Assembly: GCA_030272155.1 (NCBI GenBank)
Contig: CP126197.1
Coordinates: forward strand, 248,001 to 312,000
From: Tetradesmus obliquus
Taxonomy: Eukaryota > Chlorophyta > Chlorophyceae > Sphaeropleales > Scenedesmaceae
Direction of reading: 5' to 3'
Length of the DNA: 64,000 nt
A model generated the notes under the pieces. It saw nothing but the letters and a program-made list of their open reading frames with translations, searched no databases and was not told the origin of the DNA. Each line of letters begins with the position of its first letter. The stretch's first letter is position 1. The position numbers and the translations under genes are program-made. Of the stretch, positions 22,803 to 34,013 are shown piece after piece.

Positions 22803-24595
22803 TCATGACGGTGGCAGCAGCAGCTTGCTCACAGCATGAACCACATGCTGCAGCAGCGAACCGCAGCAACATGCAGCACAGCACATGCAACCGGACAGTG
22901 GCAGCAGCACGGACAGAGGCAAGTCAAACTTGAGCTCCACAACCTACACAAAGCCACAGTTGGTGGTGTGTGCAGCTTGCGCCTTGTAACGATCATGCTG
23001 TGTGCACCACGCTATGCATGTGGACGCTCTGATGTAATCATACGATGCAGCATCTATACACATTCAGCAGCTACAGCAAGGGGTAAATCAGTAGCCCGCC
23101 AAAGAGTTTTCAAGCACCAGCCTGCTGCTGCATCTCACCAGCGGCACGGTGATGTCTGCCATGACAATGGTGGCTGTGGAGTTGACTGTCACTGTGTTGT
23201 TGCCAGCACTAGTGGGGTAGCTGACCCTGCAGGTTGGGCGGCAGTGCATGCAGGAGTCAATCAGCAGCAAGGAGCAAAGCCAGCAACACCAATCCTGTTA
23301 TCAGGTGCGGCAGTTCCAGCTGCAGCTGCCGACAACAGAACCCCATGCAAGTCAGTCGTGGGCGCTGCAAATATGCTTCCTGCTCAACACACTGCTGAGC
23401 ACGTTATGCAGCGCTGCGCCCATCTGCAGCGCACCACATGTCTGGCGCAGCATCCCATGCAAACCAGTCATGTACGCTGGACAGACGCTTTAGCTCAATC
23501 CAGTGCTAAGCGTGTGACACAGTGCTGCACCCAGCTGCAGCGCACCACATGTCTGGCGCAGCATCCAGCGCACTGCTCTGCTGCTTGTAGGTAAGCTGCA
23601 GCAGCGCTGCCTGGCCTGTGGTTCTGCCCAGTAGCGTGATGCAGGGGTTGCGTTTGGTGGGAGAGGTGAAGGGCGTGTACTGCACAGACAGAGCACAGCG
23701 TAGGGCAGGAAGACAGAGTCGCAGCGGCGGTAGCAGCAAGGCAGCAGAGCGGTTAATGCTTTGCAATGAAGCAAAGGGCATGGCCAGCGCTTGCACAAAG
23801 CATGGCGCGCACGTGTTGTTTCACGATGCTCTGCTTTCCAGCGGCATCTCAGCTGATCCTGACAGCAAGAACAGCATGCCACGCCCGTGCAACAGCAGGC
23901 GGCTTCCCCAGCTTTACATCTGCCGTGTTTGACCGTTATGTATGACCGCTGCATTTGACTGCTACAGCCGCCCCGTGCTTGCCATGCCGCCACGTACCAC
24001 AAGCTTCCATGGCTGTGTGTCTGGGCAGAAGTGATACGTCACAATACGCAGCAGCGTGGCTGCGCCAGCACCCGACAGATCCAGGCCTATGAACGCCTGC
24101 AGAAGCAGGCCGCACCGGACCACCAGCAAGACATGTATCAGCCGCTGGTTGAGTGTTCAGGATCCTCGCAGGCATCTGCAGCTATCCAGTGGCAGTCTGG
24201 CTTCTGGCACAAGCAGCAAACAGCAAGTACGGTTTGTGCTGAATGCTGCTGGGCTGGGCAATGGACTGCCTTAGCTGCTGCACGCTGTTGCCTGGCAGCA
24301 GCGTCCCGGAACAACAGCAGACAAACAAACATGCAAGGGCGACCTGAGGTTTCCAGCAGTGCTGCCTTCTACTGCTACTGCTGCTGCTGCTGCTGCTGCT
24401 TGCCTGTGCTGCTCACCTCATTTGTTGGTGCTGCCAGTGTGCCTGGCGTCTTCTCCAGGTCTGCCAGCACAGTGATGTTCAGGCCCGCGTCAATCTGCTG
24501 CAGCACGCCGCTCAGGTCGGAGAAGTCCATGGCAGCCAGAACAGCAGCCAGGGAGGGGAAGATGTCGTTGGGCTGCAGCACCTGGAAGCACAGGT

Positions 24596-24659
<64 letters not shown>

Positions 24660-26265
24660 CAAGATGCGTCAGCTTCCATGTGCATTCGCATCAACCACGC
24701 TGTTTCGTGTTGAGAAGCAACAAGCATTAATGCACCAATCTGTGGCGCAGCTCCTGGCACGCTTGCCCTGCGGAGCCAATCGAGCACCACACTCACTGCG
24801 TTCACTGTGTGGATGACACCGCCACCCTGCACAGCAGTGCGCGCCTCCGCAAATGTTACGTTGTTACCCTGCTCATCTTGCACAGCCACAGAGCGGCACG
24901 GCTCTGTTGGCGGTGCAGCTTTGCCAGCCTTGCCGCGCCTGCTGCCTGCTGCTTTAGGGTTTGCACTGCCAGCCGCTCTGCTGGGTAGCACGGGTGTGCA
25001 GCTGCTGTTGGCAAGGAAGGTCACAGAGTGTGGCAGGCCGTTGCTGCTGAAGTAGCGTGTGCTGTGCTGCCGAGATGCCTCCCACTGCTTTGCATACACC
25101 CTGCGTCAGCAGCAGCAGCAGCAGCCGTCTCAGCATCCGACTCAACAACTTGACTGAATGAAGTGTGCACTGGCCTGCCATGCACCACCCTGTGCTGGGG
25201 CATGTGCGCCCTGACAGTCATGCACAGATGGCGTTGTGACAGTCAGCTGCCGCCGGCATGATGCCAGGGCGCAACACAATGCCACAACACATCAGTATTG
25301 CTTATCAACAGCTGCTCACACTACTGCTGCAGCAGCAGGGGTATTCAGCCTTCCCTGCTGCAGAGGAATCTGTCTGTCCAATCAGAGCTAGTCAAGCATC
25401 TACCTGGCCAGCAGCACGTGGTAGTCAATCAGGCTGCTAAAGAATAGCTTCCAGAAGGGCTGCAGCGCATCCGTGTCTGCAATCTGCAGCGGTGCCTGCA
25501 GCCGGCTGGCGTACTCTGCCACAGCCTGGCAGTGACAGCAAGTGAGGTTTGTGCAGCGCAGACGGCAACAGAGCCAAGCATGTCAGGCTACTGTACTTGT
25601 CTCAACTTGTGTGACTGGCTGCGGCATGCGCAAGCAAAGACATGATTGGGCAAGCAGCTGGAAGATGGCAGCTGGTGCACTTGATAGCATTTCAGCAGCC
25701 GATTTTGGAGTGTGGCGACACTTCAGCTGCTGTTCCAACGCCAGCTGGTGCACAGCTCACCTCGTTAGTGGGCAGCAGCAGCGTGCCTGTGAAGGGGCCG
25801 CTGAGCTGCTTGTCGGCTCCAATAAGGGTGAGGATGCCTGCTATGCTGCTCAGCTGCGGCTGCTGTGATATCCAGGCCCATGCAACCGGCCGCTGCTGCT
25901 GCTCTGGCTCAGGCTGCTGTTTGCCAGGGTGCTTGCCAGCTGGCTCAGCTGCTGCTGCTGCATGACCTGCCCAGAAACAAGCATACACACAGCAGAAAAA
26001 TGAACGCGGTGGTTTGGTTGAGCTGCAGCATCCCACATCTCTGCACATGCACACACTAGTCATAGTGACACTGCTGCTGCTGAGTGTGTGCTGCAGTGTG
26101 GAAAACGCCATCACCTCGCGTCCATGCTGCTGCAGTACCGCGCACATTGAATTCTATATCTATCAAGCTTTTGATTTTTCAAGAGATGGATCGTTACCAT
26201 CGCTCACCAAGCAGAGCCAGCAAGATGACCAAGCCACATGTCCATCGCCGAGATTGATGTCGCAT
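22803..26265 (-). CDS. FAS1-D: diverged secreted two-FAS1-domain protein, splice site doubtful
   Basis: Most diverged of four tandem paralogues. Exons: 26265-26208 (signal peptide, MRHQSRRWTCGLVILLALLG), 25966-25761, 25525-25404, 25100-24797, 24581-24417, 24096-23998, 23679 to about 23591, 23226-23139, 22847-22803. FAS1-1 includes SGPFTGTLLLPTNEV and GGGVIHTVNAV; FAS1-2 includes PGTLAAPTNEV, TYHFCP and HVVHAVSKLLLPPS. Two exon pairs separate in the paralogues are fused here (exons 4+5 and microexon 8+9). At the end of the 23679 exon the expected junction after CTTAC is not followed by GT, and the next GT would break phase; a 111-bp tandem duplication sits just there. If CTTAC is the real end, the gene gives 391 aa. 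It may be a recent pseudogene or use a non-canonical donor. FAS1 proteins act in extracellular adhesion. Confidence 0.62.
23408..23566. repeat. 111-bp-period duplication at the damaged FAS1-D splice junction
   Basis: A block of about 48 bp ending CGCACCACATGTCTGGCGCA is present at 23408-23455 and 23519-23566. It lies immediately 3' (sense direction) of the exon that lacks a canonical donor. Confidence 0.8.
24598..24658. repeat. (CAG)n tract in a FAS1-D intron
   Basis: About 19 CAG triplets on the + strand, so CTG on the sense strand, 15-20 bp upstream of the acceptor at 24582. Confidence 0.9.
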
Positions 26266-28437
26266 CGCCGTTTCTGAAGCTTCGAGAAACCTTTTGAATA
26301 CAAATCGATTCCGGATAAAGTCACTCGAACGCTACAGTAAGTGAATGGGTGTTGTCTTCTGCCTTTCGTCCTGGGAGCACGAGTGGGTATGATCAGTGTC
26401 CAGGTCCGATAATGATACACTGAAACAGAAACATGTTTGCTTCACAGTGATGTTTGTACTTGGAGTGCCGAAACGTGAGCAGGCATCCGAAGAGGAGAAG
26501 ACTTGCCCGCCCTGCTGCAGCCCGTGCCAGCAGGTGTGACTAACACAATTGGCATGCAGACCCAGAGAGCGGCGTAACTAAGCGTTGCACTTGCTGCTAG
26601 CGTTTTTTAGCTTAGATGTGCATCAGCACAGCAACGGCCAGTCCAACTGTAGCAAGTGATGAAGAGCCAGGTGGCGCAGTAGGCCAGCGTCAGGCTCAGC
26701 CGCAGGCTGCTGCAGCAGCATGGCATACAGGCTGGGCTTCCCAGACGGAGATGAATGCAGCTGGACCTGGCATGAGAGCAGCTTTGTGTGTTAAACAGCC
26801 TCATCAGCCTGCAGGTGGGTCAGCGGCATTCTCGGGTGCTGCAGACTCTGCTCTGGTTTCGGAACCCTGGACAAACAGGCTTTTACACAAAGGCCCGCTG
26901 CGCGAACATTGCCCAGTCTCAAGCCAATCGTAGGCTCAGTAATCAACAGCTTCACACATCGCAAGAAGTTGGCCAGCAACCCTAGACAAACTGAGCCATC
27001 CATGCGTTCCGAAGCAAAGGTGCTCAGCCGCATTGGTCAGGGTGACCAGCAACCAACAAACACAAGAGCTGCACCCCAGGCTATGCAGTGCACAAGATGG
27101 TGACGGTGAACTGGTCAAACCGGCACAAAGAGCGTGCAGACAAGCATTGGCATGATGATTGGTGGATGGCAGTCGCCAGCAGCTGCTGGCCATGGCAGCG
27201 TTGCCACCATCAGCGGTTGCAGCAGCAAGAGCAGCATATGCACATGCAGGAGCAAATCATGCGCTGCCGCTGCAGCTGACACAACAGCAGAAGACGGGGC
27301 ATGTTTGTTAGTGGCACTACCCCATCATTTTGTGGAGATAACCAGATCGACATCGTAGATCAATATTGGTGTGCATTTGCAATGAAGCCGTTGCGCCCGC
27401 TTCCCACTGTGGCATCACAGCGGATGAAAAACTCATGCAAAGCCGTCTCAACAGCCAATACAAGGGCACCACAATGCACATGCACAGCCCACATCACGCT
27501 TTGCACCCAATAGTGTTGACGTCATTGAAAATCAAATGGAGGCGGCTGCAGCGTTTATACTTGCATGCGTTGCATGGCAGCAGCTGTCAGCGGTGCACAC
27601 AGAAACCACGGGCGCAAGCACATCACAACAGCATGCACTTGCTGCCGCCTTGCAATGCAGCCAGTATCAACAAGCCAGCGGCATCGCTGCCCACTGCACT
27701 GGTCAAACTCGTATGCCTGCATGCAAGTATAAACCAGCCATGAAATCACCATATGCATCAGCAAAAGTAGCCGTACATGAAATGAGTGCTATGATTCTGG
27801 TCAAAGCAGTGAGCACTAGGTGCATGCGCCGCTGCCAGTGCATGCAGCATACTACAGCGCAGCACGAGGAAGCAGTCTATACAGTTTTGTATGTGCGTAT
27901 CAGTAATGGGTTTAGATCAAATCAACTGTTGCAGGTCGGGTCCAACAGCAAGCTGCAGATCTGGGGGTCCTCAGTCAGTGCAAACAGCCGCAGCACGATA
28001 CGGTATTGCAGCACACGGCAGCAGCACTGCTCTGAAGTCATGTAGTATGCATGCAGCTGGCCACCTAGGCCAAACACATTCGTGCTAGCACTCCAGATGC
28101 GCTGGCGTGCACATGCGGTCCACATCACATGTTTATTGCAAGTTCATCCAGTTGTCCGCTGGCGCACAGGGCCAGCGCCAGCCGCACGCTTTGCTTGGTC
28201 AGGCGAGCAGCGCGCTGTAGCTGACACAAGTATACAGCATCTAGGAGCCGAGTTCAGCACATCTTTACTTCAGTAGGTGACGTGGGTGTGCCTCCGCTCC
28301 TTCCCTGGCGAAACCCTGGGCCAAGCGCGCCAGCCACCACCAGTCCCTCAGGGACCTGGCTCAGCCAACTCAAGGCACAGGGGCCGGCGCTGGCACTGGA
28401 CTAAGCCAGCCACCTCCGGCCCTTTGCTGCAGCCAAT
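26266..28437. other. Intergenic between FAS1-D and FAS1-C
   Basis: Contains the FAS1-D promoter region and the FAS1-C 3' flank. A 169-codon + strand open frame at 27536-28045 has Cys/His/Gln-heavy composition and no recognisable motif, so I do not call it. The 3' flank of FAS1-C (28310-28500) repeats the stop-proximal block CCAATTCAAGGCACAGGGGC (28431 onward) at about 28367 with small changes. Confidence 0.4.
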
Positions 28438-31400
28438 TCAAGGCACAGGGGCTGGGGCTGGCGCTGGCGCTGGCGCCAGTGCTCCCAGGGGTGGCACCAT
28501 CACCGTGTCAACAAGGTGGGTCACAGCCTGCACAGCAGAGCGCAGGTGATGCAGGTGTGCAGCAGCAATGCTCACAGTCAGTGTCACAGGCAGACAAATG
28601 AGGGGCCATCACAGTGTGCACCAGGTGGGTCACAGCCTGTGCAGCAGAACGCAGCAGCGCATCAGGCATCATCGGCCACAGCCACTGATGTTGCGGTTTC
28701 AAAGCGTGCCGAAGATGTGCCGGCGACGCAGTATGTGCAGACGCATCTGCAAACCTGCCCTGCTTGCAGGCAAGTCACCGTGTGTTGTATTGTGTGCTAT
28801 ACAGCACACATATATGGTTCCATTCATCATGGAGGCTGTCGCAGCTGAAGACGGCTGCTCTGTATGGCTGAGATGTCATTTGCTTGCTGGCCATGGCCAG
28901 CTGCGGTGACATGTGCAGCTGCCAGAACATCACCAGCAGGCCAGGCTTGCATGTTGTGTCTGCACATGCTGCGTCACCGGCACATCTGCAGCATGCTGTG
29001 AAACCGCAACATCACTGGCTGCGGCGACATGTGCAGCTGCCAAAACACCCCCACCACTGCAGACCTCACCAGTGGCGTGGTGATGCCGGTCAGCACGATG
29101 TTGCTGGTGCCCTGGCCGCCAGTCAGGCCGTTGAGGTAGGTGACGCTGCAGCAGCACAGCAGGCACGTCACAACATGAGCAAGACCCGTGCTGCCAGCAT
29201 TGTAGTTCAACACTTGCGGGTAGGTCTTTACTTGCATGCATGTCTGCATGGGTGTTTTAAGTTCGGTTGGTGTGGACACGGGCTTTGAAAAAGCATGTAC
29301 GTTACACATCACTTGGGATCAAAATTCACGTAACGCACCACCAAAGCATGGCACAAGCATGGCACACACACCCAGTCACATGTAATTGTTTCGTTTGATC
29401 ATCTATGTGCGCGCAGCAGAAAGTTGGAACGTGTTGCATCTACAGCCGTGGTGTGTCTCACGTGAGCTTCTGAGGCGTGGTGAGTCCGGTTGGTGTGTTG
29501 CTGAACAGCAGGCCAGGCAGCCCCGCCGTGGGCTTGTTGGTGGCCAGCAGCGTCTTGCAGGGGTTGTACTGCGGCGGTGAGAAGCAAACAGCGTTGCAGA
29601 CACACAAGGAGGGCTCAGCAAGGAAACCATGCTGCAAGAGCTGTAGCAGGATGACATTGTTGTACATGGTGTTGGTGGCTTTGCAGCATCTGGAAAAGCA
29701 CAGTCGGCTTCCTAACCATTCATTGTTGCATCTGTCAAGCAGGGCATGCCTGCTTGCGATGCTGATCATCAGCAAAGCAACTGCAGATGTGCCTGGGGAT
29801 GCACATCCAAGTGATGCAGCAATGCATGTTCCTCCCCCCAGCTACAACCGCTGCTGCTGCTGCTGCTGACTTTGCTGCAGCTGCTGTCTGGTTGGTCTGC
29901 GTACCTTCTTGTTCTTGGTGAAGGGGAAGTACTGCAAGCAGTGCAAGGCAAGGCAAGCAGGCCGGTGGAGGGTGGGTAGGTGAACAAGCTGGCAGGCAAC
30001 CACATGCCATTCAGTACATCAAGGCAAAGTCAATCAATGCATGCGCCAACCATCCTGCCAAGCCCAGCTGTTATGCAGTACATCTGAAAGTCAAGACCCA
30101 TGGCCTGTCCTTGCAAGCAGGCAAAGTTTGCCCAACAGCAATATGCGCCTCGATGTGCAGGGGCAGCAGCAGCAGCAGCAGCAGCAGCCTCACCAGCAGG
30201 CCCTTCACGCTGTTGTCTGGCGAGGGGCAGAAGTGGTAGGCCAGCACGTCATAAAGCTGCTGCGGCGTGGGCGTGATGGTCAGCTCACCCTGCAGCTTGG
30301 CAAACGCCTGCATGCATACATAGGCATACCAAACAGCAGCAGCAGCAGCAGCAGCAGCAGCCTCAGAGAGATGCGCATGGCAGGCGCATGTTGCTTGGGT
30401 TGCAAAGCAGCTCTTTCTGCTGCTGCTGTGCAGTTGCGGAGGCCTCCGCAGGCCGGCTTGCAAACCAACATACATCAACTTGGCCTATGCAGTTCTGCTT
30501 GTGCAGCATCAGCAGCAGCAGCAATCCCCTCACCTCGCTGGTGGGGCTGAGGATGGTGCCCGGCCTGTCCTCCAGCAGCTCCAGCATACTGATGTTCAGC
30601 GCAGCGCTGACCTGCGCAGCATGAATTGACCAGAGGGTTAGGGACAACAGCGGGTTATTATTTTAATTATCATTATTATCAGTGTTATTTTTATCATTAT
30701 TATTATTATTATTATCTATTTCATGATTTACATGTAAAAGTGTTTCCACTGCAGAAAACACGTGTGATGCTGGCTGCTGCATGCTGTGTGTCAGGACATA
30801 CCGGATGACAGCATGTGCTGCTGCTGATGTTAAGGGTGCGCAGCGCTGACCTGGGTGATCAGGTCCAGCAGGGTCCCCCTTCTCAGGGATGCTGTAGGGT
30901 TTAGGGTTTAGCGCTGACTAGGGTTTAGGGTTTAGCGCTGAATAGCGCTGACTAGCGCTGACCTGGGTGATCAGGTCCAGCAGGGTCTCCTTCTCAGGGA
31001 TGCTGTTGGCGCTGGCGGTGTGCGAGGGGTAGATGTCGTTCGCGTTGAGCACCTGCAGGCAGCAGCAAATGGCAATGTTGCTGTGGCTTGCTCGGTGATT
31101 TGCTGATGATGAGGCGGATCGCGGACCGGGCAGCAGTGCAGCTGCCCAGCACAGCTAGAGGCTCGATGGCTGCTGGCATGCTGGCGCCAGGAAGGTGCCA
31201 CGACCCACATGTGACTGTGCTCTTTTTGAGATGCCAGCAGCTGCACCACTTTCTTTGGCAATGCTGCTCAGCTGCTCATGCGCCTGCTGCTGCTGCTGCT
31301 GCCACAGCTGTACCGGTCAGCTCACCGCGTTCACACTGTGGATGACGCCGCCTCCCAGCACAAAGGTGTCCTTGGAGGCAAATGTGACTTCGTTGCCCTG

Positions 31401-32375
31401 CTCGTCAACGATGTGGGTCACTGCGTACACGCGCGGCATGGGGCGGTTGTGCATGCTCTTCCTGCTCCACTGCCAGTCCCCTGGGGCACGCTTGGAGATG
31501 GCTTTGTCAACCACAAACGTGACGGTGTGCGGTCCCGCTGTCCACGGGTTGCTGCAGAGGCAGTAAGACAGGTGGGAGCTTGCTACGCGAAAATGGAAAG
31601 AAACGCAGGCAGACATCACAGCTGTCCACGCTAACCATCTGGCTGCACCGAGCGTGCATGCAGCATGTACAAGCAGGTGGCAGCTGCAGGACATATGATG
31701 CTTGATGAGGCGGCAGTGTAGTGCAATAGGCAGCACGGGAATGTATGCATCAACAGAAGCCAGATGGCAACCACAGTTTCAAGCCAAAAGTGATTTGCAC
31801 CAAGCTGCTGTCTCGGGTAGAAGTTCAGTTTAGTTCAGAGTGGCTGCTGCTGCTGCTGCTGCTGCTGCTGCCGCCGTCTTGTGTGGGCTGCCGCTTACCG
31901 GTAGCGGGTGCTCAGGGCGATGGTGTCCAGCTGCCAGGCAGGCGCACTGCAGCAGGACAGAGGCGGGCACAGCAGGCAGCAGCAGCAGCATGTCAGGCGT
32001 TGGCAGCAGTGGTGACAGCACTGCCTAGACCTTGCGTTGCATGCATCAAAGACAGCGGACGGCAGCACAGCAATCAACGCAGCACCAGGCGACTACAAAA
32101 GTGATGTCATCAATGCATGCGATAGCAAAGCAAAAAGCCTATGGTGCAAGCAAGGCAGCAAACATGCATGGAGCAGTGCTTTTGCACAGACAGTGAAGCT
32201 CGTGAAGCAATTCCTAATATGCTGCCGCACCTCCTTAGGATGAAGTGGTAGTTGAGCAGCTTGGTCAGGAAGTTGTTGAACACATCTGGGTAGGGTGCGG
32301 TGTCTGCCTTGATCTGTGCCACGTATGCGGCCACAGCCTGCACAGAGAACAGCCGGCAGCAGCAGCAGCAGCAGC

Positions 32376-32420
<45 letters not shown>

Positions 32421-34013
32421 TGTAACTAAACTCTTGGGAGACTGAAAAGCTATAAGGTGCAGCGTTGGACTGCTGGCTGCAACATCGCGAGCACAACCAA
32501 CCATTTTCTTTGATGCTATGTGGCTGCGTGCGAGCGCAACTTTCACGCACCTCGTTTGTGGGCAGCGCCAGTGTGCCTGTGAAGGGCCCTGCCAGTGCCT
32601 TGTCCAGGCCGATGGTCTGCAGCAGGCCGGCCACTGCGCTCAGGCTGGGTGTGCTGCTGATGTAGGCCCAGGCGGTGGTGCTGCAGGTGCCGCAGCCATC
32701 CTTGGGGTACACGTGGGGCTTGCTGTCCGGCTTGGTTGGCTTGTTGATGTCATCAAGACCCAGCGCACTGGCGCTGCCTGCAACACGCACAACAGCTTAA
32801 TGATGTAGAATTTTGATTTAGAATTTGAAAACAAAACCTAGACAGCAACCACAGCTGTGAATATTAAACCAAGCCTGGCTTTATCAGCAGTGGCAAAATC
32901 TGCCCTGCAACCCCAGGCAGGCTGGCTCGGACACAGTTGTTTGCTCTACATATGACAGCTGGTTTGCCTGCACGTCTTTTTCTGACCTCAATATGTCTTG
33001 CCCCGAGAGCTGGTGCTCTGATTATGTGCAGTACACAGCTGGCTTGAACAAGATGCACCTGTCATCTTTGATGCGCTTTCGTCTGGGATCTCATGACTTG
33101 CGTGTGGCTACTGGTAGATGGGAGCGTGTGGACAACTCGCCGCTGCCCAGGCAGCTGCGACTGTGCCATCGGTGTGCTGCTGGCCAAGTTGAAGACGAGT
33201 TTCACTTTGTGTTTGAATGTGAGGCATATGAGGCAGTTCGTGAGCGTTATTGGAAGCTTTTTGTCGATTCTGGTGGTTCTGATGGCCCAGGCAATGCCGT
33301 GAGCCCTGGTGGTCGTAGCATGGCTGACTTTATGCAGCAGAGACAGACCAGGGTTGCTGGCTTCATACATCACTGCTTTCTGGTTCGGGATAATCTTGAG
33401 ACGATTGCTTTGCTTCCTGGCGAACCTAGTGCCTCAGAGACTGAGTACTCTGAGCTTGTGGAGGTCTCTGACACTTGATATCTGTCACCCCCCCCTTTTT
33501 TGCAAGATTAGTTGGATTCTTGCTGGACCCCATGAGCCTTGTCTGGCTCCTTTGTGGGTGGGCCTGTGGCCCTACTTTGGTAACTGGTAACTGGTAACTG
33601 GTAAACTGCTGGTCTGGGCAGTGTTGCCCCGGCAAGCAATGGGTGCTTGCAGTGCTGTGCAGCAGTGCTGTCCCCCAGGCAGCCTGGAGCAGGGCCTGAA
33701 AAGCCCATAGGCTCTGCTGAACAGCTGCTGATGCCACTACAACACGTAATAAACTGTGACGAAGATTTCTGATCGTGAAGTACCGCACGTTATGGCCTTA
33801 CTGACAGCTGCATGGCCACTATGCAAGGGTGCATGCCCACAACTGCCACGTGGTGCATGCTCACATGTCGGGTGACATTGAGCTGTTGCCTTTCGTGCAT
33901 CAGCAACATGATTGAGTTACTGACTTATGTGTCTATCCGCTAATTGCAAGGCTGACTGTCTGCTCACCGAGCAGCACCACACACGCGAGAACCGTCAGCA
34001 GTAGGACACGCAT
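28438..34013 (-). CDS. FAS1-C: secreted two-FAS1-domain protein, 411 aa, with an extra intron
   Basis: Twelve exons: 34013-33968, 32777-32551, 32337-32231, 31946-31899, 31551-31326, 31052-30963, 30611-30534, 30307-30194, 29931-29905, 29568-29462, 29145-29070, 28527-28438. Sum 1236 nt, 411 aa, all phases consistent. Exon 1 is a pure signal peptide (MRVLLLTVLACVVLLG). FAS1-1 runs from AWAYISSTPSLSAVAG and GPFTGTLALPTNEV to GGGVIHSVNA. FAS1-2 runs from VLNANDIYPSHTAS through YHFCPSP to AVTHLVDTVMVPP, then a Pro/Ala tail. Exon 9 (29931-29905) is a 27-nt microexon (YFPFTKNKK). The 168-nt exon 6 of FAS1-A and -B is here split 90+78 by an intron of unusual content. A LINE remnant sits in intron 1. 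FAS1 domains mediate matrix adhesion; an extracellular role is inferred. Confidence 0.87.
28490..28665 (-). repeat. Degenerate second copy of the FAS1-C terminal exon
   Basis: GCTGTGACCCACCT (sense) with a CAG acceptor occurs both at 28527 (used exon) and at about 28644. The upstream copy reads AVTHLVHTVMAPHLSA and then Cys-rich sequence to a stop, so it could be an alternative last exon but has lost the conserved Asp and the Pro tail. Confidence 0.75.
30612..30962 (-). other. Young-looking intron inside FAS1-C exon 6, with telomere-like repeats
   Basis: Sense boundaries are CAG|GTCAGC and GCGCAG|GTCAGC. Flanking exons of 90 and 78 nt join to exactly the 168 nt of the uninterrupted exon in FAS1-A and -B. 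The intron holds a second copy of the preceding exon end (30842-30893), two identical blocks TAGGGTTTAGGGTTTA (30895-30910 and 30919-30934) separated by GCGCTGAC, several more GCGCTGA units, and an AT-rich part with (ATT)n at 30655-30720. This fits intron gain by local duplication of an AG|GT site with telomere-type repair filler. Confidence 0.8.
30895..30934 (+). repeat. Interstitial TTTAGGG telomere-like repeats
   Basis: Two 16-bp blocks of TAGGGTTTAGGGTTTA with an 8-bp exon-derived spacer. TTTAGGG is the telomere unit of most plants and several green algae. Confidence 0.85.
32357..32420. repeat. CAG tract in FAS1-C intron 2
   Basis: About 21 CAG triplets with one CGG interruption on the + strand, within 20 bp upstream (sense direction) of the exon 3 acceptor. 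Confidence 0.9.
32880..33610 (+). mobile_element. 5'-truncated LINE remnant, family 2, inside FAS1-C intron 1
   Basis: A + strand open frame from about 32890 to the stop at 33476-33478 encodes a LINE ORF2 C-terminal region: RFRLGSHDLRVATGRWER, LCHRCAAGQVEDEFHFVFEC with the Cys-Cys-His-Cys pattern of the zinc-knuckle domain after LINE reverse transcriptases, then RERYWKLF and VAGFIHHCFLVRDN. It is followed by a 3' UTR and a (GGTAACT)n tail at about 33577-33605. Intron 1 of FAS1-C is 1190 nt against 447-510 nt in FAS1-A and -B, matching insertion of roughly 700 bp. It lies antisense to the host gene. The reverse transcriptase core is missing, so it cannot move by itself. Confidence 0.8.

Noticed and set aside
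22836-23594. 252-codon + strand frame
   Set aside because: Cys/His/Gln-rich composition with no motif; it overlaps three FAS1-D exons on the minus strand.
27536-28045. 169-codon + strand frame between FAS1-D and FAS1-C
   Set aside because: No recognisable motif, no supporting splice sites and composition like surrounding non-coding DNA.
30895-30934. A chromosome end or telomere at this site
   Set aside because: Only two short TTTAGGG blocks inside a gene with genes on both sides; an interstitial repair scar fits better.
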